Of a stretch of 64,000 nt of DNA, positions 1-8,702 are shown piece by piece. Both the position numbers and the translations under genes were made by a program. Each line of letters begins with the position of its first letter. Within the stretch, counting starts at the first letter, position 1. The stretch is from CAYMCO01 sp964388955 (lineage in GTDB: Bacteria > Chloroflexota > Anaerolineae > Anaerolineales > E44-bin32): the NCBI GenBank assembly GCA_964388955.1, contig CAYMCO010000019.1, positions 33,386 to 97,385 on the forward strand. The letters are read 5' to 3'. A model generated the notes under the pieces. The model was given only the letters and a program-made list of their open reading frames with translations, was not told the DNA's origin and made no database searches.

Positions 1-2
1 GC

Positions 3-491
3 TCAGCCACCTTCATCGCACCGCGAGAGCTGCACGAAGGGCTCGCCGTCCCACGCCCGGGCGAACTCCCGCCTGAATCTGAAGCCGGCTTTCTCCCAGG
101 CGCGGCGCGCCCGCCGATTGAAGGCCGCGATGGTCACCCTGAACTCCCGGGCGCCGAAGCGCTGGCGGGCGAATTCGCACACCCGGCCGATGATCACCGG
201 CCCGAGGCCCCGGCCCGTCAAATCCGGTCGCAGGCCCAACCCAATGTCCAACTGATCGGGGCTGTACTCCCCTCCCGGCACGCGCGCCTCAGGGCCGAAG
301 CAGCAGAAGCCGATCAGCTCGCCCTCGCCGCGCTCAATCCGGAAGTAGCGATTGGCGGAATCCAGAAAGCTATCGAGGGCGCTCCGCTGGCTGGATGAGG
401 TCAGGTTGTAGATGTCGTAGGGCGGGTCATATTCCCAGGTGAGGATCTCCCGGGCAGCGGCGGAGTCCATGGCTTCGAAGGTCACTTCCAT
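3..491 (-). CDS. GNAT family N-acetyltransferase
   Basis: Predicted cytoplasmic acetyl-CoA-dependent N-acetyltransferase of 162 aa; the substrate cannot be read from the sequence. The acetyl-CoA loop is visible as LRPDLTGRGLG (consensus R/Q-x-x-G-x-G/A), followed by the usual C-terminal helix and strand with N-x-x-A-x-x-x-W-E-K-x-G-F. I chose the ATG at 491, where family homology begins; an upstream in-frame GTG/ATG would add about 22 low-complexity residues. No strong Shine-Dalgarno is seen, so the start is uncertain. It lies 110 bases beyond the ABC permease gene on the same strand and may be the last gene of that operon. Confidence 0.8.
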   Translation of the reverse strand: MEVTFEAMDSAAAREILTWEYDPPYDIYNLTSSSQRSALDSFLDSANRYFRIERGEGELIGFCCFGPEARVPGGEYSPDQLDIGLGLRPDLTGRGLGPVIIGRVCEFARQRFGAREFRVTIAAFNRRARRAWEKAGFRFRREFARAWDGEPFVQLSRCDEGG

Positions 492-600
492 CCCTGCGGT
501 TCCCGCCTCGTGTCCGGCCCCAGGGCATCCCCGTACAGGGCAAGGTTGCCCTCGCACCGGGCTCCACCACGCCGGGCCATCCCGCCCAATCGTCTCCCAT

Positions 601-1338
601 CTAGGCGATCCATTTCCGATTCGTGTTCCAAAGGCTGATGCAGAAGAGAAGCGCGCAGAAAGCCGTGATTATCAGGAGATCCAGGCCGAGCGGGAACATC
701 GCCGGCCCGCGGAAGGCGCCCCTCAAGATGTCCACACCGTATGTCAAGGGAAGCAGGTATGACAGCGGCCGCAGGGCAGCCGGAAGAGAGGCGATCGGGA
801 AGAACAAGCCGCATAGAAAAATCATCGGGAAGCGGATGAAATTGGAGAATGTCTGCGCCTCGAAGACCTCGCTGACGGAGACGGCGATGAAGAATCCCAA
901 GAATGCCGATGCCATCGCGATCAGCAGCACGCCCGCCAAGACAGCCACCCACAGGACGTGGGAGAGATCGACCAGGAATATGCCCAAAACGATGGGCACG
1001 AGCGCGTTGACCACCCCAAACACGATGGCCCCGCTCGTCTTGGCAAGCATCAGCAGCTCCAACGGGAAAGGGGCGAGCAACAGACGGTCGAAGGAGCGAT
1101 TCTTCTTTTCAAAAGTCACGGTCACGGCCAACATGGAAGTTGTGCCGAAGAGGATAGAGATGCCTACAACCCCCGGGAGGAGGGTCAGAATGCTCTCCAG
1201 ACCCCCACCTGACCGGATGAAGAACATACCGGTCCAGGCAAGGGGAAAGATCAGGCCCCAACTGATGTTGGGCGGCTTGAGATAGTAGGCGCGGATATCT
1301 TTGCTCACAATGTTCCAGAAGGCGATCCAGCCCTTCAT
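601..1338 (-). CDS. ABC-2 type transporter permease
   Basis: Membrane subunit (245 aa) of an ABC-2 type exporter, working with the ATPase encoded immediately upstream. About six hydrophobic segments are visible, roughly at residues 26-42, 50-73, 98-122, 128-153, 169-186 and 217-237. The cytoplasmic stretch FEKKNRSFDRLLLAPF after the second segment is typical of DrrB/NodJ-like permeases. The ATG overlaps the ATPase stop codon by four bases (ATGA), indicating translational coupling. The transported compound is unknown. Its position in an operon with a corrinoid methyltransferase-like protein suggests export or detoxification of a product of that system, which is inference. Confidence 0.9.
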   Translation of the reverse strand: MKGWIAFWNIVSKDIRAYYLKPPNISWGLIFPLAWTGMFFIRSGGGLESILTLLPGVVGISILFGTTSMLAVTVTFEKKNRSFDRLLLAPFPLELLMLAKTSGAIVFGVVNALVPIVLGIFLVDLSHVLWVAVLAGVLLIAMASAFLGFFIAVSVSEVFEAQTFSNFIRFPMIFLCGLFFPIASLPAALRPLSYLLPLTYGVDILRGAFRGPAMFPLGLDLLIITAFCALLFCISLWNTNRKWIA

Positions 1339-2345
1339 CGGCCCCCACCCATTCTTCCCTTCTCCTTCAGCATGTCATTCAATTCGATACCCGTCACTCG
1401 GATAAAGACCTCCTCCAACGAAGGCCTCATTCGTCGGGCTTCGCTCACCTCACTACCCCGTTCTTCGATGAACCGCACCAAAGGCCCAATGCCGATCTGC
1501 CCCCCCGATTCGACTCGCACTTGACTCGCGGATACGGCTTGAAATTCGAATTGGGGAAAGGCGGCGGCCAACTCATCGGACAGGTCAGAGGAGGAATTCA
1601 ATACGCTGATCATCATCACGGCCCTGCCCTGGATGGGCAGCAGAAGGTTGGCGACGCTATCCACCCTCACGATCCGGCCGTTGACAATGAACGCGATGCG
1701 ATCGCACAGCCGCTCCGCCTCTTCGATATAGTGCGTGGTGAGGAATACTGTGGCCCCGGAGCGACAGAGTTCGGCGATCAGGCCCCTGATCTGTCGGGCG
1801 CTTGGCACGTCAATACCGGTGGTCGGCTCGTCCAAGAACAAGATTTGCGGTTGGTGAATAATCCCCGCAGCGATAGTCAACTTGCGCTTCATGCCTTTCG
1901 AATAGCCCGCGTAGCTTCGATCCCCCACACCGGCCAAGTCGAACGCTTCCAGCAACTGGCGCGCTCGCGCCTCCCGCTCGCTTCTGCCCATACCGTACAG
2001 CGCTCCGCAGAAGGACAGGTTGTCGAATCCGGTCAACTCCGGATACAGATTGCTCTCATCTGGAACCACCCCAGTCAGATGCTGAGCGGCTTTGGGATTG
2101 TTGGAGCAATCCAATCCGGCGATACGGATTGTGCCTGCATCCGGCCTGGCAAGCCCGGTGAGCATATTGATGGTCGTCGTCTTCCCCGCCCCGTTGGGTC
2201 CGAGGAATCCGAAGATTTCCCCCCGCAGCACATGGAAGGCGATACCGTCTACGGCAGTGACCGGGCCGAAGGTCTTCGTCAGGTCGCTGACTTCGATCAG
2301 CCTCTCCAACCCCCGTTCCTGACGGACTTTCTCACTCCCCTCCAT
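1335..2345 (-). CDS. ABC transporter ATP-binding protein (DrrA/NatA-like)
   Basis: ATPase subunit of the ABC-2 exporter, 336 aa. The Walker A motif GPNGAGKTT is at about residues 49-57. The signature is YSKGM rather than LSGGQ, which is common in DrrA-type proteins. The Walker B and D-loop read FLDEPTTGID, and the switch histidine is in TTHYIEEAE. A C-terminal extension of about 90 residues after the nucleotide-binding domain matches the DrrA length class. It overlaps the upstream GyrI-like gene by 14 bases and the permease by 4, so all three are probably co-translated. A GGAGG lies 11 bases before the ATG at 2345. Confidence 0.93.
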   Translation of the reverse strand: MEGSEKVRQERGLERLIEVSDLTKTFGPVTAVDGIAFHVLRGEIFGFLGPNGAGKTTTINMLTGLARPDAGTIRIAGLDCSNNPKAAQHLTGVVPDESNLYPELTGFDNLSFCGALYGMGRSEREARARQLLEAFDLAGVGDRSYAGYSKGMKRKLTIAAGIIHQPQILFLDEPTTGIDVPSARQIRGLIAELCRSGATVFLTTHYIEEAERLCDRIAFIVNGRIVRVDSVANLLLPIQGRAVMMISVLNSSSDLSDELAAAFPQFEFQAVSASQVRVESGGQIGIGPLVRFIEERGSEVSEARRMRPSLEEVFIRVTGIELNDMLKEKGRMGGGR

Positions 2346-2763
2346 GGATCCCCCGGCCTCCGAACAAAGCCTGATCGCTCCCCCCTCGACCGCCTTGTGG
2401 TTCCCGGGACAGAATCGGCAGGAGGAGGTGCAGTTCGGACTGGCTCCGGTAGTACTCGAGGCTGGGGCGATTCGGATCCTCCAGATATGCCCGGGCCAGG
2501 GCGACGAACCGCTCGCCGATCTCGGGGATCCGGCTTCGCCAGTTCAGCAGCTTCTCGCGCACGTACTTTCCCCCTGGGATCACCCAGGCATTCAGCCCCA
2601 ACGCCTGCGGGTTGTCCTCAGGCCGGCGGGCAACGCAGGCGCGATACTGTCCGGACTTGAATGTGCCGTAGAACCTGCGACCCTTGAGCGAACCCAGCTT
2701 GGCCTCCAGCTGAGCGAAGGCGATCCGGGCGCCGGCAGGCCCCGCCTCCGATAGCACATACAT
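2332..2763 (-). CDS. GyrI-like small-molecule-binding domain protein
   Basis: Predicted 143-aa soluble protein resembling stand-alone GyrI/SBM (AraC effector-binding) domains. Visible family features are the N-terminal strand MYVLSEAGPAG, the central segment GTFKSGQYRACVA, and the G-K-Y-V-R-E near LNAWVIPGGKY. Such domains bind small amphipathic ligands and often sit next to exporters. No DNA-binding domain is present, so it is more likely a binding or sequestering protein than a regulator. I chose the ATG at 2763, 21 bases after the ferredoxin stop; upstream in-frame ATGs lie inside the ferredoxin gene. The family call is from motif memory and is moderately sure. Confidence 0.65.
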   Translation of the reverse strand: MYVLSEAGPAGARIAFAQLEAKLGSLKGRRFYGTFKSGQYRACVARRPEDNPQALGLNAWVIPGGKYVREKLLNWRSRIPEIGERFVALARAYLEDPNRPSLEYYRSQSELHLLLPILSREPQGGRGGSDQALFGGRGIHGGE

Positions 2764-2783
2764 GACTTCTATGTCGTCGAGCG

Positions 2784-3047
2784 TCACTTCAGCTCGATGG
2801 CGTTCTCCGGACATTGCAGCACGCACGCTCCGCAGGCGATGCATTTCTCGGGATCATGGAACACCACGACCCGCTTGTCATAATCCGGCGCCCAGCAACC
2901 GACGGGGCAGACTTCATAGCACTGCCAGACCCCCCTGCATTTCTCGGGATAGAACTGGATCTGCAACCGCCGCAGCTCCCTGGCAAATTCGAGATGTTCC
3001 TTCAAAGATGATCGCAATGTCGGCTCTGTATCCACGGCTACCCCCAT
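2784..3047 (-). CDS. Two-cluster [4Fe-4S] ferredoxin, HgcB-like position
   Basis: 87-aa ferredoxin whose ATG lies inside the end of the corrinoid protein gene (10-base overlap). Its C-terminal half has two cysteine groups. The first is C37-x5-C43-x3-C47-P-x2-C51, an unusual spacing. The second is canonical, C69-x2-C72-x2-C75-x3-C79-P. In HgcAB systems a ferredoxin (HgcB) encoded just after hgcA is thought to reduce the corrinoid cobalt. The gene order here matches, but the C-terminal vicinal cysteine pair expected of HgcB is absent, since the protein ends at NAIELK. I infer an electron donor to the neighbouring corrinoid protein; true HgcB activity is doubtful. Confidence 0.85.
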   Translation of the reverse strand: MGVAVDTEPTLRSSLKEHLEFARELRRLQIQFYPEKCRGVWQCYEVCPVGCWAPDYDKRVVVFHDPEKCIACGACVLQCPENAIELK

Positions 3048-4684
3048 CCGACGAATCGCGGGATCAACCAATAGGCCGCTCCCAACACAAGGCCGATCAC
3101 GGCCTCCGAACCCCAATTAGTCTGCTCGCCGCGCATGAGCGGCGACATACCCTGAAGCTCAGCGGCAGTGAACACGGAGAGCCCGATTAGGCCGACGCTC
3201 CATCGGAAGTATTGCTCGGTGGATAGCGGATCCGAGATCCCCGTGTAGATCAGGAGCCCCACCAGGGCGATCGCCGCCAGCGGAATGCTCTTGTAGAGAC
3301 CGTCCCGGCCGGGGAGCCAGGGGTGCACAACCGCATAGAAGTATGATAGCCCCAGCAGGCTGGCTGCGATCGGCGGAAACATGGCCCGCCAGAACAGCCA
3401 GACGGGTAGCAGGATCAGCAAGCCGTAGAAGCCCAGCGTGACAGTGACCATCTCCAGGCGGTCTCTGAGCGGAAAGCGGACCCAGCGCATGGCGTCGGTC
3501 TTTTTCCGTCCGCCGGCCAAATAGGCCGGGATGTCCCGGGCGCGGGCGGGCCCCCAATGCACCCCCCATTTGGTTTCCTTGCGGATACGCCATCCGTCTA
3601 CCCCGTTGGCGCACAGCTGGGGAAGGATCAGGGCGTGATGATCCACGACCGTCTCCAGGTGAGAGGATTTCACCGCCGAAATCACTTTTCCAGCCGTGAA
3701 GTAACCACCCCCTGCTGCGCACCAGACGTTGATCCCCGCTGAATCCGCCGCCAACAACCAGGCGTCCACCTTGCCATCGATCGCCCGAAGCAGGCGGCGG
3801 ACGGTGAGATCAAAGTTGCCGGTCACCAAGACGGGAGAGTGCGAATCCGGGTTCCCCACGGCATAGAGGCCCGGCGGCACTTTGGGGTATGGCGGGATGA
3901 TGCGGAAGAAGAGCAGCCACAGGTCCAGGGCCAATGTGCGCAGGGTGACCCGGTGCTTCAGCCGCCCAGCGACCACGGGAGGCAGTGCGGCAGGCACTTC
4001 ACCCGGTGCCGCCTCCGCTTCGCTCATCTCCTTGAGATCCGCGGCATAGATCATCAGTGTCCCCGCGAGAAAGCGCTCAGTCCTGCGGAGGCGGAACCCC
4101 GTGCGGACCAACTGTCGATCGAAGTCACGCAACGCTGCCGTGCCGGTGCGGGTGAGCAACCATGTGAGCAACGCCAGCGGAGATCGGAGCAGATAGTAAA
4201 GAAGGCGGTTGAAGCCTCCGGCCGGGAGTACCTCATCTGCGATTAGCAGCTTGCCGTCAGGTGCGAGGAGCTTCTCGCACGCTTGCAGGACATAGCCGCG
4301 CTCACCCAGCGGGATCTCACTGAACACCAAAGTCGAGACGACCAAATCGAAAGATCCCTCGGGAAAATGCTCCCCGATCAGCGCGGCGTCCATGAACTGC
4401 AGGTCCACGCGCTCTTTGAGACCGCCGTCTTTGATCCTCTTCTCGGCCTCAGCCAGCATGGCCGGCGAGGCGTCGATGGCGGTGACAGCAGCTCCCTTTG
4501 CCGCCATCATGGCGCTGAGCGCCCCGGTGCCGCATCCGATCTCCAGGACCCGCAGTTCCGGCTGGACATACTCGTCCACAATCATCTGCCTGAGGCGCTG
4601 GATCTTCCCCAGGGTCAAGATCCGGATCCCCCGGTCGTAGTCCGCCGGCCGTGTCTCCAACCATTTCATGAAGACAGTAGCCAT
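3038..4684 (-). CDS. SAM methyltransferase fused to HgcA-like corrinoid membrane protein
   Basis: 548-aa fusion protein. Residues about 1-215 are a class I SAM methyltransferase with the SAM-binding motif VLEIGCGTG at 46-54. Residues about 280-400 match the corrinoid-binding region of HgcA: the cap-helix-like motif NVWCAAGGG is at 319-327 and is followed by ILPQL and HWGPARARDIPAYL. Four or five membrane helices follow between about 411 and 545, as in HgcA. Known HgcA proteins, which methylate mercury through a Cys-ligated corrinoid, carry N(V/I)WCAAGK; here the lysine is glycine. The corrinoid-coordinating cysteine candidate is C322. AGAAGGAGG lies 10 bases before the ATG. HgcA-like corrinoid methyl transfer is well supported; the acceptor (mercury or something else) is not. 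Confidence 0.85.
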   Translation of the reverse strand: MATVFMKWLETRPADYDRGIRILTLGKIQRLRQMIVDEYVQPELRVLEIGCGTGALSAMMAAKGAAVTAIDASPAMLAEAEKRIKDGGLKERVDLQFMDAALIGEHFPEGSFDLVVSTLVFSEIPLGERGYVLQACEKLLAPDGKLLIADEVLPAGGFNRLLYYLLRSPLALLTWLLTRTGTAALRDFDRQLVRTGFRLRRTERFLAGTLMIYAADLKEMSEAEAAPGEVPAALPPVVAGRLKHRVTLRTLALDLWLLFFRIIPPYPKVPPGLYAVGNPDSHSPVLVTGNFDLTVRRLLRAIDGKVDAWLLAADSAGINVWCAAGGGYFTAGKVISAVKSSHLETVVDHHALILPQLCANGVDGWRIRKETKWGVHWGPARARDIPAYLAGGRKKTDAMRWVRFPLRDRLEMVTVTLGFYGLLILLPVWLFWRAMFPPIAASLLGLSYFYAVVHPWLPGRDGLYKSIPLAAIALVGLLIYTGISDPLSTEQYFRWSVGLIGLSVFTAAELQGMSPLMRGEQTNWGSEAVIGLVLGAAYWLIPRFVGWG

Positions 4685-5129
4685 GTCCGCCCAGCCTCCT
4701 TCTGCGGCCCCAAGGTCGCCTCACTACCTATTGCACCCACGTCTGGGAGGCCTCGTGTTCCTGCAGGCCTCACCGCCCCTGGGACACCCAAGTATCCCGG
4801 GACAAGCGGGTCCGGCGCCAAGGCCTCACCACAGCACGGCACAGGCTCCTGTCCTATTGTAGCGCGATCGGAGGGATCGCCCATAGTTCTGATATAGTTT
4901 ATGCACCAATCGGGCAGACCGGCGTGGCGGAGGGAGCGCAAGATGGGAGCTGGCGCCGCCCCGGCAGCGGGTATGGGCTCCCTCAGCTCCGGAATCCCGG
5001 GAGCACAGATGGACCGCCAACTGCCCTCGTAGAGGACCGGTCGAGGGCGTTGATTGCCTTCCGCGTTGGCAGGTGCTCAACGCGACCAGGCCATGGGGGC
5101 AATCCGGTGGGAAGGGGTTGGGAGTTGTC
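4685..5129. other. Divergent intergenic region
   Basis: About 445 bases between the leftward corrinoid operon and the rightward sigma/propeller gene. It must hold both promoters. An inverted repeat GCGATC-N5-GATCGC lies at 4864-4880, and just beyond it is an A/T-rich stretch, TTCTGATATAGTTTATGCA, unlike the surrounding G+C-rich DNA. These could be an operator and a promoter core. No convincing gene is present. Confidence 0.4.
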
Positions 5130-8100
5130 GTGAGGCAGGGTTCGAGAGAGAACCGCAATCCGGAGGGGTGGCACCCGGGAGGCGGCTCCGGCGGGGAAGA
5201 AGATCAGCGGCTCGCATTCTTGCTCGACACCGCGGAATCTGGAGATGCGCAAGCGCTCCGCGCCCTGATGGATCGCCACATTCGGGCCGCGATGCGCCTT
5301 GCGTGCATCTTACTGGAAGGTGAACCTGGGGGGCCACCCTCCGAACGGGATTTGTTCGAGTGTGCTCGGCGGGCGCTCGCCACCGCGGCCGCGCACCTGG
5401 CCGAGTTCAGAGGCCAGGAGAGCGTGCTGGCGTGGCTGCTTTCCTACGTTTTCAACGCCTGCACCACCCTGCGACGGCGGAGGAAGGTCCGCCGCATGCT
5501 GTCCCATCTGCCCCTGGCGAACCGTCTGACGGCAAGCCCGCCGGATCCCCCCTGCCCCTGGGTGGGAGGCGCTGCCCCGATCTGGCCCGAGGTGCGCGCC
5601 CTTCCAGAAGGACAGCGAGCCACGCTCGCGCTGTATTTCACCTTCGGCCTCTCAGTCCGTGATCTCTCTGAGGTGCTCCGAGCGAGCACGGCGCGCGCTT
5701 GGCGCCGGCTGGCCCGCGGCCTTGACACATTACTCCAAGGAAGAACTGCGCACCGTGAGGTCCGCTCGCAGCGAACCCATCACCGGGCGATTCGGAAGGG
5801 CTTGCTGGCCGGCCATGTGGGCGGGGGACCCTCCCCCGCCCGACGACCCCCGCTCATCGAGCATCTACAAGAATGCGACGCTTGCACCGCATACGATCGC
5901 GCTGCGGCGGAATTGGTATCGGAGCTCCGCAGCACACTGCCCGGCCATCTCGCCGATCTTCAAGTCCCCGACGACGTGCGGGCTCGGCTGGAAAGCGAGG
6001 TGATCGCCAGGCTGGCGAGCGCCCAGAACGCGGCGCCTCTCACCCTCCGGCTTCGGCAACTGGCTGGGCTGGGGATCGCGGCGCTCGTTTTGGGTTTCGG
6101 CCTTCTTATGTCTATGCGCATGGCCGGGGGCGACAATGGCACCTCCCCGCCTCCCGCCCTGGCTCCGGCCCCCACTCCCATCTCCGAGAGGGCTCAAGAA
6201 TCCATCACCGTAGCGCCCGAGCCCGAACGGACCATCATCGAGAATCCTATCGTCCACTCACAGCCGAGCATTTCAGGGGGCGGGTCCCTCATCGCTTTCA
6301 GCTCCACAGATTCGTCGCTTGCGCCCGGGATCACAGGGAATGACACGCAGGTCTACGTGCTCAATGTGGAGAGGGGGAGTATTGCGTTGGTGAGCGTCAC
6401 GGCTTCCGGCGAGCCCGCCAGCGCCTGGAGCGCCTGGCCGAGGCTCGCCGCCGACGGCAGCCAGGTCGTGTTCGCCTCCCAGGCGGATGATCTGAGCTCC
6501 GAAGGAGCGCAAGGCTGCCTGCCAAGCGGAGGCTGCGCGAACATCTACGTACGCAACTTGAACCTTGGGACCACTCGGCTCGTCAGTGCCCCTCTGGATG
6601 GGGTACGCTCGAACGGGGGGAGTTGGCTTCCCGAGATATCCGCCAACGGCCGCTGGATCACCTTCTGGTCCGAGGCGACCAATCTCGTATCGGGCGGGGG
6701 TTCGCCCTGTGATGACAGGCCCGAGGGTTCGAGGTGTGCGAACCTCTACCTGTACGACCATCAAGCCGACAGACTGTGCCTGATCCCCATCGGCCGCGAC
6801 ATCTCGCAGGAGACGGTCACCGAGCGAACCACAATCTCGGCCGACGGCCGCGTATTGGCAGTAACGTTGAACCGGAGCGATGCCGTCGCCGAGCGGATGG
6901 GGATGCCCAATCCATATGACGTGTTTGTGTACCATGTCGATAGCGGCACCTTCGAATCTGTGAACGTCTCAAACGTCGGCATCCCGGGAGACCGGCCGTC
7001 GCTGCATGGCGCTATTTCGGCGAGCGGCGAATATGTCGCCTACGCCTCCCGGGCGAGCAACCTGGCGGAAACCGATCTGCAAGGGGGTGCGAACGTGTTC
7101 CTGCATCGGATCTCCGATGGATCGACCAGCCTGGTAAGTGCCGGATCTTCGGAAGGGGCTGCCGGCAGCCGGGGAAGCGAGGCGATGGGCGAGGTCCCGA
7201 GGGGTTGGCTGCCGCAGATCGATCTCTCGGCGGAAGGCCGGACCGTGCTCTTCAGTTCGGCAGCCCCCGGTTTGACGTGGGACTCCCCGGGCTGTCCCTT
7301 TCCGACCGTCGTGGGCTGCAACGCGGTATACCTGCGCGAGGTTGCGCCGGGGCACACCGCCTTGCTCTCTCCGGCTCGGGTGGGCGGCAGCTTCTTTGGG
7401 GATATTGATCTCTCCGAAGACGGGGGTTGGGCAGTGCTGCAAGAATTCCTGTTCTCCTGCGGGCCGGAGGAAGCCTGCTCCGAGCTGTGGCTGATCGACA
7501 CACGGACGGGTGAAAGCACCGGCCTGCTCCGGGAGCCCCGGCCCGGGGCGGGCGCCTCCGGAAAGCTGGCCCCCTCTCTCACCCTCCAAGCCGCAGGCAG
7601 CGTGGGCGCGCTGGCTTTCTCGCCCGACGCCATCCGGCTCGTTGCCGGCGGTGGGGACGGAGTGATCCGTGTATGGGCGCTTCCCTCCGGCGATATCCTG
7701 CGCACGCTGGAGGGTCATCGACTGCCGGTAGTCGGTCTGGCCCTCGGCCATCAGGGCGATCTGCTGTTCAGCGCCTCGCGGGATCGATCCCTGCGCGCCT
7801 GGTCGATGGCGGAGGGGACACCCCGCTACCTGACCCGAGAGGAATTCGGGGACCTCGCCGGATTGAGCGCTTCGCCGCAAGGGGACATTCTCGCGGCGGG
7901 GGGCAGCAGCCGGGTTTGGATCTGGCGTTTGGAAGATCGCGCGCCCAGCCTCATCAGGACCCTGAAAATGCGGCAGGGCGCGGTCACGAGTGTGGCCCTG
8001 GCGGCGGAGGGCGGTCTGGTCGCAGTGGGTAGCACCGATGGTAGCGTCTGGATCTACCGGCTGGCGGACGGCAGACTGCTTCTTCGAGTGGGAGATCAGC

Positions 8101-8483
8101 GGGATAAGATCCTCGATCTGGCGTTTTCGCCCGACGAGGCCTTCCTGGCCTACGGCTCCGCCGACGGCTCGCTGGATGTCTGGGGGTTGAGCGGGAGCGC
8201 GAATGAAGGGATCCGGGCGGCCCACCTTCTCTCTGCGCAGCACACGAACTGGGTGAACGCGCTGACGTTCCTGCCGGGCCGGCGGGCCGTGGCCTACTCC
8301 ATTCTAGGGGACAAGGTGTACGTGCGCCGGATCCCGGCCGGCGAAACGCTCTTGGAGTTGGCCGCCCCCGGTGGGGTTGTCTTGAGCAGCGTGCGGGCAT
8401 CCCAGGATGGCAGGTTCATGGCCGCCGGGAGCGTGGGCGGGGATGTCTTCGTGTGGGATCTGGTCGATTCGGGCGGCCCATAG
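5130..8483 (+). CDS. Sigma-70-like / zf-HC2 / membrane / beta-propeller fusion protein
   Basis: Very large single protein (about 1117 aa). The N-terminal 190 residues resemble an ECF sigma factor: a region-2-like segment with R-R-R-R at its end, then a region-4-like helix-turn-helix (ALPEGQRATLALYFTFGL, followed by a second helix ending RRLARGL). A zf-HC2 anti-sigma-type zinc motif follows (HLQECDACTAYD). Then come one membrane helix (LAGLGIAALVLGFGLLMS), a Pro/Thr linker, a TolB/PD40-type propeller with repeated I/L-S-x-x-G-R/E units, and a WD40-type propeller with A-F/L-S-P-D and V-W motifs. The propellers would lie outside the membrane. I chose the GTG at 5130, preceded by GGGAG; another GTG lies at 5073. 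The role is inferred to be transmembrane sensing linked to transcription. Confidence 0.85.
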   Translation: MRQGSRENRNPEGWHPGGGSGGEEDQRLAFLLDTAESGDAQALRALMDRHIRAAMRLACILLEGEPGGPPSERDLFECARRALATAAAHLAEFRGQESVLAWLLSYVFNACTTLRRRRKVRRMLSHLPLANRLTASPPDPPCPWVGGAAPIWPEVRALPEGQRATLALYFTFGLSVRDLSEVLRASTARAWRRLARGLDTLLQGRTAHREVRSQRTHHRAIRKGLLAGHVGGGPSPARRPPLIEHLQECDACTAYDRAAAELVSELRSTLPGHLADLQVPDDVRARLESEVIARLASAQNAAPLTLRLRQLAGLGIAALVLGFGLLMSMRMAGGDNGTSPPPALAPAPTPISERAQESITVAPEPERTIIENPIVHSQPSISGGGSLIAFSSTDSSLAPGITGNDTQVYVLNVERGSIALVSVTASGEPASAWSAWPRLAADGSQVVFASQADDLSSEGAQGCLPSGGCANIYVRNLNLGTTRLVSAPLDGVRSNGGSWLPEISANGRWITFWSEATNLVSGGGSPCDDRPEGSRCANLYLYDHQADRLCLIPIGRDISQETVTERTTISADGRVLAVTLNRSDAVAERMGMPNPYDVFVYHVDSGTFESVNVSNVGIPGDRPSLHGAISASGEYVAYASRASNLAETDLQGGANVFLHRISDGSTSLVSAGSSEGAAGSRGSEAMGEVPRGWLPQIDLSAEGRTVLFSSAAPGLTWDSPGCPFPTVVGCNAVYLREVAPGHTALLSPARVGGSFFGDIDLSEDGGWAVLQEFLFSCGPEEACSELWLIDTRTGESTGLLREPRPGAGASGKLAPSLTLQAAGSVGALAFSPDAIRLVAGGGDGVIRVWALPSGDILRTLEGHRLPVVGLALGHQGDLLFSASRDRSLRAWSMAEGTPRYLTREEFGDLAGLSASPQGDILAAGGSSRVWIWRLEDRAPSLIRTLKMRQGAVTSVALAAEGGLVAVGSTDGSVWIYRLADGRLLLRVGDQRDKILDLAFSPDEAFLAYGSADGSLDVWGLSGSANEGIRAAHLLSAQHTNWVNALTFLPGRRAVAYSILGDKVYVRRIPAGETLLELAAPGGVVLSSVRASQDGRFMAAGSVGGDVFVWDLVDSGGP

Positions 8484-8702
8484 GTTGTAGTCAGCCGGGG
8501 TCCGCGCCGGGTTCGCGGGGCTCACGGAAAGCGAAGGAACATCGAGCACGGGGTGTGCAATTGCACACCTGCTTTGGAAATCAGATCTATCTTCGCTCCC
8601 CCAGCAATTGCTGGCAGGCCGCGCCGAGGCCCGTGCATCCTGGGCAGTCGAGATGGGCTCGGAAAGCCATTCCTCCTCAGCGCTCTGAAGCTGAACCCGG
8701 CG

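Noticed and set aside
1521..2660. Long plus-strand open frame opposite the ABC ATPase gene
   Set aside because: Antisense shadow in G+C-rich DNA; no domain, and the minus strand encodes a clear ABC ATPase.
3038..4684. Naming the gene hgcA and claiming mercury methylation
   Set aside because: The cap-helix lysine is replaced and the partner ferredoxin lacks HgcB's C-terminal cysteines; only HgcA-like is justified.
6969..8243. 424-codon minus-strand frame under the sigma/propeller gene
   Set aside because: Arg/Gly/Pro-rich shadow with no family features; the plus strand has clear propeller repeats.
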